From Sunxiuqinia sp965230765 (GTDB taxonomy: Bacteria > Bacteroidota > Bacteroidia > Bacteroidales > Prolixibacteraceae), in assembly GCA_965230765.1 (NCBI GenBank), contig CBDDLR010000001.1, forward strand, positions 2,790,001-2,854,000: DNA of 64,000 nucleotides, given 5' to 3'. The position numbers and the translations under genes are program-made. Positions within the stretch are counted from its first letter, which is position 1. Each line of letters opens with the position of its first letter. This document shows positions 44,867-54,191 of the stretch, piece by piece. The notes below the pieces were generated by a model that worked only from the letters and a program-made list of their open reading frames with translations, ran no database searches and was not told the DNA's origin.

Positions 44867-45427
44867 TTATTTTAGTTTTTTTCTCATCACATAATAATTA
44901 TCATACTCCTTGTGCATTTGAAATTCGTTTCTTTTATATAATTCCATAGGACCTTTGAAATTATTTTCACCCGATTTTCCTTTTCTCGGATATGCTTCAA
45001 GATAATCATAGTCTGTATTCGAATAATCCTCAATGACTTTTTCAAGAAGCTTTTGAGAAATCCCCTTTCTTCTGTAATCAGGGTGGATTAAAAAACAAAC
45101 AACTGAGCAAACTTTATCATTTGGATTATCGATCAAATCAAAATCTCTTAATAATCGTTGATAATTTAATCTATTGTTTGCATTACACCATCCAATCGGT
45201 TTACCATTCTCAAAAACCAAATAACCTTGTAGCTCGTTCTCATCTATGCGATTAATTATCAATGAGCGACTCATATCACGTGTACAAGTTTCGACATCTC
45301 CGAGGAAATGATAGTCATTACAATAACATTTTGACCATTCAGGGTTTTCTTTATGAATCATATTATCAAAAAGAGACAAGTAATCGTCTTTTAAATCTTT
45401 GGTCAATGGTCTGATTTCAACATTCAT
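44867..45427 (-). CDS. GNAT acetyltransferase (copy 2)
   Basis: A 186-residue GNAT protein with the acetyl-CoA motif at 106-135. It differs from the copy at 23601-24161 by one residue (Gln for Leu near residue 174) and one silent change. The 5' flank differs slightly (TATATGG versus TATGG before the core), and the attached attC is a different subtype. Sole gene of cassette C42. Confidence 0.88.
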   Translation of the reverse strand: MNVEIRPLTKDLKDDYLSLFDNMIHKENPEWSKCYCNDYHFLGDVETCTRDMSRSLIINRIDENELQGYLVFENGKPIGWCNANNRLNYQRLLRDFDLIDNPNDKVCSVVCFLIHPDYRRKGISQKLLEKVIEDYSNTDYDYLEAYPRKGKSGENNFKGPMELYKRNEFQMHKEYDNYYVMRKKLK

Positions 45428-45451
45428 TTTTTTCGTCTTTTTTTATATGGT

Positions 45452-45584
45452 GTACAACGGTCACTTGTAAGTTGTCGTTGCGGATTTCGGTGAGCGTCAG
45501 TGTCCGGTAGGACCTGACTGCGATGCGAGAATCCGGCTAACGACGCAGCACTGCACCCGCAATGCAATTTACAATTTGTTATGC
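45452..45584 (-). repeat. attC43 (family B)
   Basis: attC of cassette C43 (zinc ribbon, copy 2). The right core GTTATGC pairs with GCATAAC at 46057. Confidence 0.9.
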
Positions 45585-45592
45585 ACCGTATT

Positions 45593-46012
45593 TTAAATGT
45601 CATTATATTTTATAAATCTACTTTTCGCAAAATTTTTAAAGACTCTTTTTATCCTGTCAAATACGTTGTTTGGAGTTGTTTTGCTTGCATTGTATCCACA
45701 AAGTCGACAGCGATACGAGTCTATTGCTATCTCTGCAGAAGTGAATTCCGCTATAGGAATTTCCTTGTAATCTGACTCAATATACAACCTGTCAGAACCA
45801 CATCTAAAGCATTTTATTTTTTCGTCAGTCGAGTGAGTTGTTAGTTTTTTGTCTTCGAATGATTTAAGTTGTTCAGTAGTTAAATTTCTTTTTTTGACTT
45901 CATTTGCAATTTTCTGCTTTGAACTGCCTAAAAATCCATGAAATCTATACCTACAAAATATAGCTAATTCGTGGTCTGAAAGATTTGTAAGAAAACTATC
46001 AAGTGCTTTCAT
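45593..46012 (-). CDS. Zinc-ribbon protein (copy 2)
   Basis: Identical at protein level to 16682-17101. The attC and 5' flank are also the same, so the whole cassette was duplicated. Zinc ligands are in CFRCGS and CRLCGY. Confidence 0.8.
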   Translation of the reverse strand: MKALDSFLTNLSDHELAIFCRYRFHGFLGSSKQKIANEVKKRNLTTEQLKSFEDKKLTTHSTDEKIKCFRCGSDRLYIESDYKEIPIAEFTSAEIAIDSYRCRLCGYNASKTTPNNVFDRIKRVFKNFAKSRFIKYNDI

Positions 46013-46056
46013 CGATTATATCTTTTAGGTTATTTAGTTACGTTTTTCAATATGGT

Positions 46057-46188
46057 GCATAACGGTTTGTGCATGTTGCTGTAGCGGATTTCGGAGCGCG
46101 TTCATGTCCGGCAGGACTGAACGATGATGCGAGAGTCGCAGTTGGCGCACCACCAAACCCCGCTATGCAATATGGCACTGTGTTATGT
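46057..46188 (-). repeat. attC44 (singleton, F-like)
   Basis: attC of cassette C44. The right core GTTATGT pairs with ACATAAC at 48125. It is related to family F and is followed after 7 bp by the second group II intron. Confidence 0.88.
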
Positions 46189-46195
46189 GCTGGTT

Positions 46196-46980
46196 GTGTG
46201 TCCTGCGATGAATCAGGGCACTTTCAAATATAATCAACTTTCTGTAGAGCAGGAAGTAAGTTCATTGAAATTGATTCATCATAACTTTAAATGAGATGAG
46301 AGGAATCTATCGTGCTGTCAATATTGTCCTAATGCAATTTTGACACGGCTGGCATGATATTTTGGTCTCTCGGAAACGCTTTACTGGAAGTGTTTTCAAT
46401 CTACCCTGCGGTGCTTCCCTTTCAAGGGGTTGGTACTGAACAGCACGGGAAAAGGCTGAAAACTCACTTTTGTGAGAAATCTGTCAGGAATGGGTATAGG
46501 AGCTGAACGAAAGTGAACCGCTCGAAGAGGCTTCGATAATAACGTATGCGATACTGAAAACCAATGGTCGGACGGTACATTGGGATAAGTGCAGAGATTA
46601 CCAGTTTATTGGCTGCACCGGTATCCGGAGTAAAGAGGGCAGGAACTATACCTTGGCTCATTTAAGGAACAGGAGAACCTATCTGCTGGTGTTAAGAGAG
46701 AATGGCGAAAACCTTCGGGCAAGCCAGAGAGTATCAATACAGTGGAATAGGGGCGGATTAACCCGTAGTAGCGACTTGTGCCAGGTAACGGCTTTGGAAA
46801 CTTAGTCATAGCGAAGGGGTTAACGGAGTCAGGCATTTTTGCCAACTTGAAAGAGGATGAGCTTTTTTACATGCCGAAACCTGAGATGGTTTCACGACTT
46901 CGAGGAGCCGTGTGACGGGAGACTGTCACGCACGGTTCTGTGAGAGGTTTAGGGGTGAAATTCCCCTTTACCTACTCGAC
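46196..46980 (+). mobile_element. ORF-less group II intron, copy 2 (785 bp)
   Basis: Same length as, and by eye identical to, 6106-6890: starts GTGTGTCC, has domain V at 46912-46945 and ends CTACTCGAC. It is inserted 6 bp from the C44 stop codon, on the strand opposite the gene. The flanks differ from copy 1, so it is a separate insertion event into a related target. Confidence 0.88.
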
Positions 46981-46986
46981 TTTATT

Positions 46987-48102
46987 CTAATCTATTACTT
47001 CGGCTTCTTCTATTTTATTTTTTAATTGTTTCTTGACTATGTTTTTTGCAACAATTACTGCACTACTCATAGTGTCCCAATTAATTTTTTTGAAAAATAT
47101 CTTTTTCGAAAATCTTTTTTCCAAGACTTTTATAAATGAGTCAACCCATTCAAAGTATTCCCAACCGTTCCTCGTTAAATAACCTTTTAGTTTAAAATTT
47201 ACAGAAACATTAATTTTGATTTCAAATTCATGGAAATCCCTTCTATTATCAAGATTCAAATAGTATTCATTGAACGAAAATGGAAGAACTTCCCCCATGC
47301 CGTCAAAATCAATAGAAATCTTTATTTTCAAGCGAGATGTTTCAATGAGTAATTCATTTTCTTTTGGTTTAAGAATTTTCGTTTTTTTAGGTAATACAAG
47401 GTCAAAGTGTTCAAATTTATATCCTTCCCGATAGGATGCAACAATAGTTCCCTCAGAATCATCAGGGGTTAGTGTATCATCAACAAACGCATCCCTTTGT
47501 TCCATTGGTTTTGAGAAAAGCTCAAGGAATTGATTCTCCAGAAGCACAGATGGTATGTCCTTGCGTGATATTTCTTGAAGTTTCTTTTCATCGTGTCTAT
47601 TCCTATTGAAATAAGAACTCAGGTGCATCGAAAGTTCCTTAATTATAAAATATTCGGTTGCTTGAATTATTAGGCTAAAACTTTTGGGCTTCTCTGACTT
47701 GATATTTCCTTTTTTGTCTCTTTTAAATCGACTATCAAGTGGCTCAGCATTCCATAATTTTTTTAAAGCTTTATTTTCGTTGAATGCACACGAAATATCT
47801 TCCGATAACTCCTTCGAGTAATTATAGCGTGGGATATGGAGTATATTATTTTTCTTCGGGTCAAAAATTATGAATCCTTTAAATGAACGTTTTGACGATT
47901 TTAATTTAATTATCTTGAAAATGAAATAAGAAAAACCAATTAAAAGTAAAACTGCACCATACAATATTCCTTTCCAATTTTCTGAGTCCAATATTGAGTT
48001 TAATCCATTAGAGATAAGTTCAATGCTTAAACCTATTATTATCGCAATTACAATTAATTCGAATAGTCCAATTCTCTCTTTTAATAGTTTCTTTATTATC
48101 AT
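46987..48102 (-). CDS. Two-TM membrane protein with large cytoplasmic domain, 371 aa
   Basis: TM helices at about 13-33 and 45-65, followed by a basic stretch (KLKSSKRSFKG) and a 300-residue domain predicted to be cytosolic. That domain includes FIIFDPKKNNILHIPRYNY, LENQFLELFSKP, LLIETSRLKIKISIDFDGMGEVLPF and HEFEIKINVSVNFKLKGYL. No family recognised. The arrangement (membrane hairpin plus cytosolic sensor) would suit signalling or defence. Sole gene of cassette C44. Confidence 0.78.
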   Translation of the reverse strand: MIIKKLLKERIGLFELIVIAIIIGLSIELISNGLNSILDSENWKGILYGAVLLLIGFSYFIFKIIKLKSSKRSFKGFIIFDPKKNNILHIPRYNYSKELSEDISCAFNENKALKKLWNAEPLDSRFKRDKKGNIKSEKPKSFSLIIQATEYFIIKELSMHLSSYFNRNRHDEKKLQEISRKDIPSVLLENQFLELFSKPMEQRDAFVDDTLTPDDSEGTIVASYREGYKFEHFDLVLPKKTKILKPKENELLIETSRLKIKISIDFDGMGEVLPFSFNEYYLNLDNRRDFHEFEIKINVSVNFKLKGYLTRNGWEYFEWVDSFIKVLEKRFSKKIFFKKINWDTMSSAVIVAKNIVKKQLKNKIEEAEVID

Positions 48103-48124
48103 ATCGGTCTACATTTAAACTTGC

Positions 48125-48300
48125 ACATAACGTTGAGTATAAGAGTAGTAGCGGATTTCAAAGCGGTTTCGTATCAAGTTACTAAGTAGCCAAAGCTACA
48201 CAATATTAAATAGTCACATCGGTAGATTTGGCGGGTTGATTAGAACCACCACCGCTCGAACACCCACAGAAACCGCTATTACTTTTATACATTGTTAGCA
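48125..48300 (-). repeat. attC45 (singleton, 176 bp)
   Basis: attC of cassette C45 (LRR gene). The right core GTTAGCA pairs with TGCTAAC at 49041. Confidence 0.87.
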
Positions 48301-48304
48301 TGCG

Positions 48305-49018
48305 TTATTGTTTGTCAATCAGTCCCTTTGTTAATTTTGGGAACTTAATGAGGATTTCTTTTTTAGTCATATTTTTGAAATAAGAATCCGGTAAAATTAA
48401 TGTTTCTAATTCTTTTAATCCGAATACTGGATTTATATCTACGCCTTTGCTTTTTATGTCAAGTACTAATGTTTTTAAGTTAACTAAATTCGATATCGCA
48501 TCAATATTCTCAATCTGTAATCTTTTTCCATCAAGGCTACCATAAAGTTCTAACTTCTCGAGTTTGGTCAGTTCTGACAGCTCTGAAATATTTTTTAGTG
48601 CAAAAAAACTGCTTAATTCTAAACTTTTTAAATCAGTCAAACGCTCTAATCCGTATAAAGTCAGAATTTTAGCTGAACCACCAACTATTAAGTAATTCAA
48701 AGTTTTTAAATCACTAATTTTTGAGAAGTCATTAAGTTGACTCCACTTAATCCACAGTCCTTTAAGGTTAGGCATTGAACAAATAGAATCAAAAAATCCT
48801 TGTGTTATTTTATGACCAAAAAATGCAAATTCTACATTGTCAAGTTTCGGTAAAATCTTAATCCACTCATTTCTTAACTTTTTCAATTGCACACTTGACA
48901 ATCCTTTTTCTTGGCTATAATCAATCATAAAGGATTTTGTCTTGAAAATCTGCGAGTCTTCAATCAAAAATGCTTTATCAAATTTTGTCCAATTATTTGC
49001 CTCGTTGTTGAGTGTCAT
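48305..49018 (-). CDS. Leucine-rich-repeat protein
   Basis: A 237-residue soluble protein. From about residue 80 onward it has a run of LRR units of about 22-24 residues: LKGLWIKWSQLNDFSKISDL, LNYLIVGGSAKILTLYGLERL, LKSLELSSFFALKNISELSEL, LEKLELYGSLDGKRLQIENI, LKTLVLDIKSKGVDINPVFGL, LETLILPDSYF. No signal peptide. LRRs mediate protein binding. The partner is unknown. Sole gene of cassette C45. Confidence 0.85.
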   Translation of the reverse strand: MTLNNEANNWTKFDKAFLIEDSQIFKTKSFMIDYSQEKGLSSVQLKKLRNEWIKILPKLDNVEFAFFGHKITQGFFDSICSMPNLKGLWIKWSQLNDFSKISDLKTLNYLIVGGSAKILTLYGLERLTDLKSLELSSFFALKNISELSELTKLEKLELYGSLDGKRLQIENIDAISNLVNLKTLVLDIKSKGVDINPVFGLKELETLILPDSYFKNMTKKEILIKFPKLTKGLIDKQ

Positions 49019-49040
49019 TGATGTTGTTGTTTTTTATGCA

Positions 49041-49173
49041 TGCTAACGGTCACTTGTATGTGGTCGGGCGGGATTTCGTGCAGAAATCCTGTCAGACCGG
49101 TAGGAGAGTAGCCGGAAGGTTTGACATGTCAAACCGATAATTGCCCCGCCTGCCATATTACAATTTGTTATGG
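49041..49173 (-). repeat. attC46 (family A)
   Basis: attC of cassette C46 (family 2). The right core GTTATGG pairs with the core at 49624. Confidence 0.9.
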
Positions 49174-49623
49174 TTTGTTTTTTCGTTATCATCTTTTTCA
49201 AGTACCGATGAAATGGGAACGTACCTTTCAAACGGTGAGCAGCTTTCTGGTTTTTAAATATTATTCAAAAAACTGCTTAAACTACACTTTGTTTCAAACT
49301 TCGTTCCTTCACTCCCCTCAAAAAAGATTGGGGTGCGAAGGGGATTTATAATGCAGTGTCAATTTTTTGCGTTCTTGTCAGACCAGGAAAACAAGCGGAC
49401 TTGTCAAACTGCAAGGCTTTTTCAACTTGTAACATTCCTGTCAGAAAACACGGACACGTACCAACTTGTCAGGTAACCTTTCCTCTGCGAATCCCTCTCA
49501 ATCAAACTCTGGTGGGTTGGGGTGTCAATTGAACACTTGGTTTTAAAAATAATTATTTCAAAGAAGAATCGGAAGTGTCCAATCTAGAGAATCGTTCTAA
49601 ATAATCAGTTTTTTAGTAATAAA
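49174..49623 (-). mobile_element. Family 2 gene-less cassette body (C46)
   Basis: Eighth copy. It has lost one T in the conserved GTCAATTTGAACAC segment (reads GTCAATTGAACAC), a frameshift that argues against coding. No gene seen. Confidence 0.8.
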
Positions 49624-49813
49624 CCATAACGGTTTGGCTATGTGGAGTGCGGGACTTTGAAACACTTCACTGTCAGGCTGCCACTGAGCCAATTCGTTTA
49701 TTCATATTTAGTTTTTATAGCCAAATCGTCAAAGACGAATTGGCGTTGTTGATGCGAAGAACTGCCGTTGATTTACCCGCTGAACCCCGCATTACATATA
49801 GCTTTTGTTAGCG
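49624..49813 (-). repeat. attC47 (family H, 190 bp)
   Basis: attC of cassette C47. The right core GTTAGCG pairs with CGCTAAC at 50536. It is a near copy of attC31. Confidence 0.88.
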
Positions 49814-49822
49814 GTTCGGTTT

Positions 49823-50515
49823 TTATTCAATATTATTTATTTTAAACTTTTCAATTATCTCGATTCTCTGATTATCGTTTTTATTTACTCTTGATATTTT
49901 CACTGTCGTTAGTTTTAATCCATCATAAAAATATTCTCTCTGAATATGGAAATTTTCAAAGTAGAAATTGTCATTGTGCAGTAAACCTTTTTGTGAAATT
50001 GAATAGCTACAAGAATCTAACAACTCATTGTAAGGAATGCCATAATTTGTTAAAATCGATGGTATAAAATTGGTTTTTAAAGTCTTGCTGAGACTTTCCT
50101 CCATTATGCTCATGTCCGTTAAATCATACACTGTTTCAAAAGCCTTAATATAAATAGTACTTAATTGATATTTGTCTTTTAGCAACTTACTAAATGGCTT
50201 TACAGGATTTAAATTTTGGTCAATTGGTTTTTCCTCTTTATTATAATTTTTAATTTTCCGAGTATCTCCATAATCAGGAATATACACAATCGTCTTAGCC
50301 TCACCATAAACAATTGAGTCTAAAATTTGCCAGCCATTGTATGAATAGTTTTTCTCCCAAATCTTTTCTTCTCCTCTCAGATGAAATTCTTGGATTTTAA
50401 CCTCTAAATTATCATAAGTACGTAGTCTTGATACAAGAACATTCTCATGCTTTGTTTTTGTGGCACAAGAACAAATAGAAACTACTATGACAATTATAAT
50501 AAGGTGATATTTCAT
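49823..50515 (-). CDS. Lipoprotein, 230 aa
   Basis: ATG at 50515 gives MKYHLIIIVIVVSICSC, a lipoprotein signal with cysteine 17. The frame continues upstream only through attC48. The mature part has beta-rich repeats (EVKIQEFHLRGEEKIWEKNYSYNGW; FHIQREYFYDGLKLTTVKISRV). No family recognised. Sole gene of cassette C47. Confidence 0.77.
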   Translation of the reverse strand: MKYHLIIIVIVVSICSCATKTKHENVLVSRLRTYDNLEVKIQEFHLRGEEKIWEKNYSYNGWQILDSIVYGEAKTIVYIPDYGDTRKIKNYNKEEKPIDQNLNPVKPFSKLLKDKYQLSTIYIKAFETVYDLTDMSIMEESLSKTLKTNFIPSILTNYGIPYNELLDSCSYSISQKGLLHNDNFYFENFHIQREYFYDGLKLTTVKISRVNKNDNQRIEIIEKFKINNIE

Positions 50516-50535
50516 TTTTCTTTTTTCAAACTGAC

Positions 50536-50668
50536 CGCTAACGGTCACTTGTAAGTTGTCGTTGCGGATTTCGGTGAGCGTCAGCGTCCGGTAGGACCTG
50601 ACTGCGATGCGAGAATCCAGCGAACGACGCTGCACTGCACCCGCAATGCAATTTACAATTTGTTAGCA
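50536..50668 (-). repeat. attC48 (family B)
   Basis: attC of cassette C48. The right core GTTAGCA pairs with TGCTAAC at 51623. The C48 stop codon (50653-50655) is inside it. Confidence 0.9.
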
Positions 50669-51597
50669 AAAGTTTTTCTTTTTTCCGAATCTGCAAATGC
50701 AATCGGTTCATACTCATCCTTATTTGATGAATTAACTAGCAGAGAATAATCAATATTCTTTAGAAAGGAATATTTTTCAATTAAGGGTTTGAACTTCTTC
50801 TTCCCATAATCACCTAGACAGTTATAAAAAATTATAATTAATTCATAACTCGAAAGTAATGCTCTCAATAAGCTTGAATATTTATACTTTTCTTTTTCTT
50901 CAATTTCCTCGGAACAGTCAATATACTTTAGAATATGATAGATATTTCTAAAATAGTGACCTAAGTCTGCCTGATGGTTAGTATACATTTCTAAGTATTT
51001 TTTTATTATATCTTTTATGTCTGATTGTTCGTGAACATTTCTTTCAAATCTTTGATAGAATGATTTAAAACAATCTCTACCTTCAGATATAACATTACCT
51101 CCTGAACGCCTAATATCAATGCCTTGGACAATATCTTGATGATTTCTCAAAAGCTGGAAAAAAGTGTTTTCGAATCTTTGTTTTCGCATTGTCAAATTCT
51201 GAACCATGAGTTCCTTTTTTTGACCTTCCAACTCAAATCTAGTATATTTCACTTCTAGTTGACTAATCATAATTTCTAACTGTTGATTTAGTAGTTGTTG
51301 CTTTTGTCCAAGAAAAGCAACATAAATTAGAAATAGCCCAGCTAAAGCCCAAAGTGATGCAACGGTTCCAGCATAAAAATCACCTAGTAGATTTAATGCA
51401 AAACCTTTATCATCATTATTACAATAGAAATAAATTATTGCAAAGGCTGCAATTATTACTCCAAGCCAAACAAAAGTCCAAGCCCAGAAAGTATATCTAC
51501 CAATACTTTTTTCAAGTTTTGCAACGTTAGTTTCAATCTCTGTTGTTTTGCTTTCGATTCGTAAAGAGTTTTGTTTTATTTCTTCCTCAATATTCAT
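50653..51597 (-). CDS. Putative AbiC-like phage abortive infection protein
   Basis: A 314-residue protein. An amphipathic N-terminal helix is followed by TM helices at about 37-59 and 75-97, with a GDFYAGTVASLWALAG loop. Then come a coiled coil and the family-like motifs FENTFFQLLRNHQDIV (142-157) and LGHYFRNIYHILKYID (212-227). This order matches my recollection of the 'putative phage abortive infection protein' family (putAbiC). Such proteins are thought to stop phage propagation, mechanism not settled. The stop codon and last residues (ANKL) are read from attC48. Sole gene of cassette C48. Confidence 0.78.
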   Translation of the reverse strand: MNIEEEIKQNSLRIESKTTEIETNVAKLEKSIGRYTFWAWTFVWLGVIIAAFAIIYFYCNNDDKGFALNLLGDFYAGTVASLWALAGLFLIYVAFLGQKQQLLNQQLEIMISQLEVKYTRFELEGQKKELMVQNLTMRKQRFENTFFQLLRNHQDIVQGIDIRRSGGNVISEGRDCFKSFYQRFERNVHEQSDIKDIIKKYLEMYTNHQADLGHYFRNIYHILKYIDCSEEIEEKEKYKYSSLLRALLSSYELIIIFYNCLGDYGKKKFKPLIEKYSFLKNIDYSLLVNSSNKDEYEPIAFADSEKRKTFANKL

Positions 51598-51622
51598 TGG
51601 TTGTTATTTCTTTTAAAATTTT

Positions 51623-51753
51623 TGCTAACGGTTTGAATATGGGGCGTTTGGCATTTTTAAGCACCAACCTATCAAACCGCTATATGTTTTATTAAATGTT
51701 ACTATGCTCAAAATTAGCACTATTCGCCAAATGACCTATATTTTTTGTTACCC
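51623..51753 (-). repeat. attC49 (singleton)
   Basis: attC of cassette C49 (two genes). The right core GTTACCC pairs with GGGTAAC at 52625. Confidence 0.87.
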
Positions 51754-51757
51754 ACAG

Positions 51758-52153
51758 TTATTTGTTCGTTCTTGGATTACTCTTCAAATCAAGAATTTCA
51801 ATCACTTCACAATCCGCTGATATTGTAGCTCCTTCTCTAAAAAATCCTTTAAAGCCAACTTGAATTCTATCATAATGTTTTGGTCGCATTTCATTGTTAA
51901 TAATCCACATTCTTGCTGTACCCGATTTTGGGACTGGTTTATCATTTTCGAGGATTACATTACCTTCAGAATCCTCAAATTCTGGCCAAATCATATACAC
52001 TTTGTTGTTATCCTCTCCTTCAAACGAAAAGTCAGAACGAATCCCTTGATAGGGTTCACCAGTTTTTCGACCTCCCTCACTAGGACTTTTGAATTGATAT
52101 TTAACTCGGAAGTCTGCTCTGTGTTTTAATCTATTTTCATAAGGCTCGTGCAT
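51758..52153 (-). CDS. Protein resembling EF-Tu domain 3, 131 aa
   Basis: A soluble protein whose motif order follows the third beta-barrel domain of elongation factor Tu: DFRVKYQFKSPSEGGRKTGEPYQGIRSDFSF (about 14-44), an exposed-strand region, then FFREGATISADCEVIEI near the C-terminus (compare the REG-x-T-x-x-x-G-x-V motif). No GTPase domain is present. It may bind RNA or protein through the barrel, which is inference. Second gene of cassette C49. Confidence 0.72.
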   Translation of the reverse strand: MHEPYENRLKHRADFRVKYQFKSPSEGGRKTGEPYQGIRSDFSFEGEDNNKVYMIWPEFEDSEGNVILENDKPVPKSGTARMWIINNEMRPKHYDRIQVGFKGFFREGATISADCEVIEILDLKSNPRTNK

Positions 52154-52183
52154 ATGTTTATCTTTCTTTATCCTGTAGTCTAA

Positions 52184-52615
52184 CTATCTATAACAAATCA
52201 ATCTTACGCTATCACTATCAACGTCCAGAGCAAATTGTCCAACACTTTCAATTAAATCCACTATCTCATTCAAATCTTGCTTGTCACCAGTTTCATTATC
52301 TACAATCCTCGGAAAGGTTAAATACTCAATCTCTTTAAATCCCAATATTCCTCCAAGAGAATTATGTCCCTCAAATCCGTTTTGCCAGTAATCAAAACCA
52401 TAGGTAGTATCCTCTTCTAAATACAACTTGCCTATCTTGTCATTCTGGACTTTTTTGAATTTAATCTTTTTAACTTTTTCAGAATTATCAGCAAGCTTAT
52501 CTATCAGCTTAACCCATTTAGAATTTGACATAAGGTGTTCAGAGAATCTTGAAACTGCTTTTTCAATTTCTCTCTCAATTTGCTCATCGTATCTTTTAGC
52601 TTTGTTCGTTCTCAT
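52184..52615 (-). CDS. Uncharacterised soluble protein, 143 aa
   Basis: The N-terminus is helical and charged (MRTNKAKRYDEQIEREIEKAVSRFSEHLM). The C-terminal half is mixed (DYWQNGFEGHNSLGGILGFKEIEYLTFPRIVD) and ends in an acidic helix plus a strand (LDVDSDSVRLICYR). No family recognised. First gene of the two-gene cassette C49, 30 bp upstream of the EF-Tu-like gene. Confidence 0.74.
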   Translation of the reverse strand: MRTNKAKRYDEQIEREIEKAVSRFSEHLMSNSKWVKLIDKLADNSEKVKKIKFKKVQNDKIGKLYLEEDTTYGFDYWQNGFEGHNSLGGILGFKEIEYLTFPRIVDNETGDKQDLNEIVDLIESVGQFALDVDSDSVRLICYR

Positions 52616-52624
52616 TTTAATTGT

Positions 52625-52757
52625 GGGTAACGGTCACTTGTAAGTTGTCGTTGCGGATTTCGGTGAGCGTCAGCGTCCGGTAGGACCTGACTGCGATGCG
52701 AGAATCCGGCGACCGATGCTGCACTGCACCCGCAATGCAATTTACAATTTGTTGTGC
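52625..52757 (-). repeat. attC50 (family B)
   Basis: attC of cassette C50. The right core GTTGTGC pairs with GCACAAC at 53603. Confidence 0.9.
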
Positions 52758-52769
52758 TTATGTTGCTTA

Positions 52770-53594
52770 TTAGTCATCTTCTTCAAATATAATAATATCG
52801 GGTGGGTCAGGAAAAACTGTCAATCCGTAATGAACGGTGTCAAGAAATGAAATCCTGTACTTATCTTCAATTATTTTAAGTTTAGTTTTATTGTTTATTA
52901 TAAAATCATCAGTCGAAACAGTACCTGCAAATTCATTGGAATAATAAATCGTGTCTCGACCGTGAATCTTTAATCGCATTTTTGTTTTTATATCACCGAA
53001 TTTATTATTTAATCCAATCTGAATCGAGTTTTTGGGTGGTAGAATTAAATCCATATAACTATTTCCACACCAACTAAACCACCAATACTGTATCGGTCTC
53101 CAATCACCTTTATTGTCAATCGCCTCAATCAATCCAATTAAACTACCATCTTGATTTGGAAAAAGAATCGTATCATTTGTGTTATTCTGAATCCAAACCG
53201 CCATATCCATTGAATTTGAAAATCGGTTCTCTGCATCTGCCAACGAATCCCAATATTGTGAAGTCTGTTTTTTGTCAATTAGATAATCTTCATAACTATT
53301 AAATTCAGTCTGTTTGTAATCATTGTAAAAATCCTCCGACCAGGGTTCATCTTTCGAAAGTCGACGATAGGAATTTTCCTCACTTGAAATAAAATCAGTC
53401 GGTTTGTTATTATTATCAGCTATTATAAATACAGGCTGGTCTATAAACCTGATGCTATCAACAATCTGAAATGGATACCATGCTCTTTCCATCGAGTCAA
53501 TTTTCGTATCAACACGATTACAATAAAAATCAGTCTGGGCTAATCCAGAAAGACTAATTGTCAAGAAGGTTAATATGTGTAGTATGTCTCTCAT
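52770..53594 (-). CDS. Exported protein, 274 aa
   Basis: ATG at 53594 starts the signal peptide (MRDILHILTFLTISLSGLAQ). A GTG four codons earlier is in the attC core. The mature part begins TDFYCNRVDTKIDSMERAWYPFQIV, with later segments MAVWIQNNTNDTILFPNQDGS and QYWWFSWCGNSYMDLILPPKNS that look like an immunoglobulin-like fold. No family recognised. Sole gene of cassette C50. Confidence 0.77.
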   Translation of the reverse strand: MRDILHILTFLTISLSGLAQTDFYCNRVDTKIDSMERAWYPFQIVDSIRFIDQPVFIIADNNNKPTDFISSEENSYRRLSKDEPWSEDFYNDYKQTEFNSYEDYLIDKKQTSQYWDSLADAENRFSNSMDMAVWIQNNTNDTILFPNQDGSLIGLIEAIDNKGDWRPIQYWWFSWCGNSYMDLILPPKNSIQIGLNNKFGDIKTKMRLKIHGRDTIYYSNEFAGTVSTDDFIINNKTKLKIIEDKYRISFLDTVHYGLTVFPDPPDIIIFEEDD

Positions 53595-53602
53595 GCAATT
53601 AA

Positions 53603-53734
53603 GCACAACGGTAAATTGTATGAGTAGTGGTAGATTGCGTGGTACTTTCCTGTCAAACCGCTATGCAGTTTGAGCGTGCTACAAACCTCGATATTTAGCA
53701 CATTGCCTGCCATTACTTATACAAAATGTTGGCA
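53603..53734 (-). repeat. attC51 (family C)
   Basis: attC of cassette C51 (two genes). The right core GTTGGCA pairs with TGCCAAC at 54634. Confidence 0.9.
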
Positions 53735-53742
53735 CCCGTAAT

Positions 53743-54186
53743 TTATTCATTAATACCAATAAAGGTTCCAAGTCCTTGAAAGGTATTTCCTTTAAATTCA
53801 CTTTGCCCAACTTTAAGATATTCACTTGTCCCGAAAACATTTAGACCTAAGGGACGTAAGTCTATCTGGTCAATATGACAATCTGAATTTTGCTGTATAG
53901 CCTTTAGAATAGTTATTTCCTTTATTTTTATTATTGTCGTAGAAGTATCTCCTTCATTAGTAATTTTAATCTGGGGATTGAGGCTAACACTTCTTTCAAC
54001 AACTGAAATCCAATTATTCTTATTTGCTCTTGCTTTAAGCCAAATAGCAGGGAATTTAAGTCCTTTTCCAATTAATATCGGTTCAACTTCTCCAATCTTT
54101 ACAATTGCACCTGCTCCAATTAATACATTTGAACAAATTGTTAATCTGTCAAATGCTTGATATTCTGATGGTATATTAAATTTCAT
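53743..54186 (-). CDS. Uncharacterised beta-rich protein, 147 aa
   Basis: No signal peptide or TM helix. Alternating strands and turns (LIGAGAIVKIGEVEPILIGKGLKFPAIWLKA; IKITNEGDTSTTIIKIKEITI). It lies 5 bp after the membrane-protein gene in cassette C51, so the two probably act together. No family recognised. Confidence 0.74.
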   Translation of the reverse strand: MKFNIPSEYQAFDRLTICSNVLIGAGAIVKIGEVEPILIGKGLKFPAIWLKARANKNNWISVVERSVSLNPQIKITNEGDTSTTIIKIKEITILKAIQQNSDCHIDQIDLRPLGLNVFGTSEYLKVGQSEFKGNTFQGLGTFIGINE

Positions 54187-54191
54187 TATTT

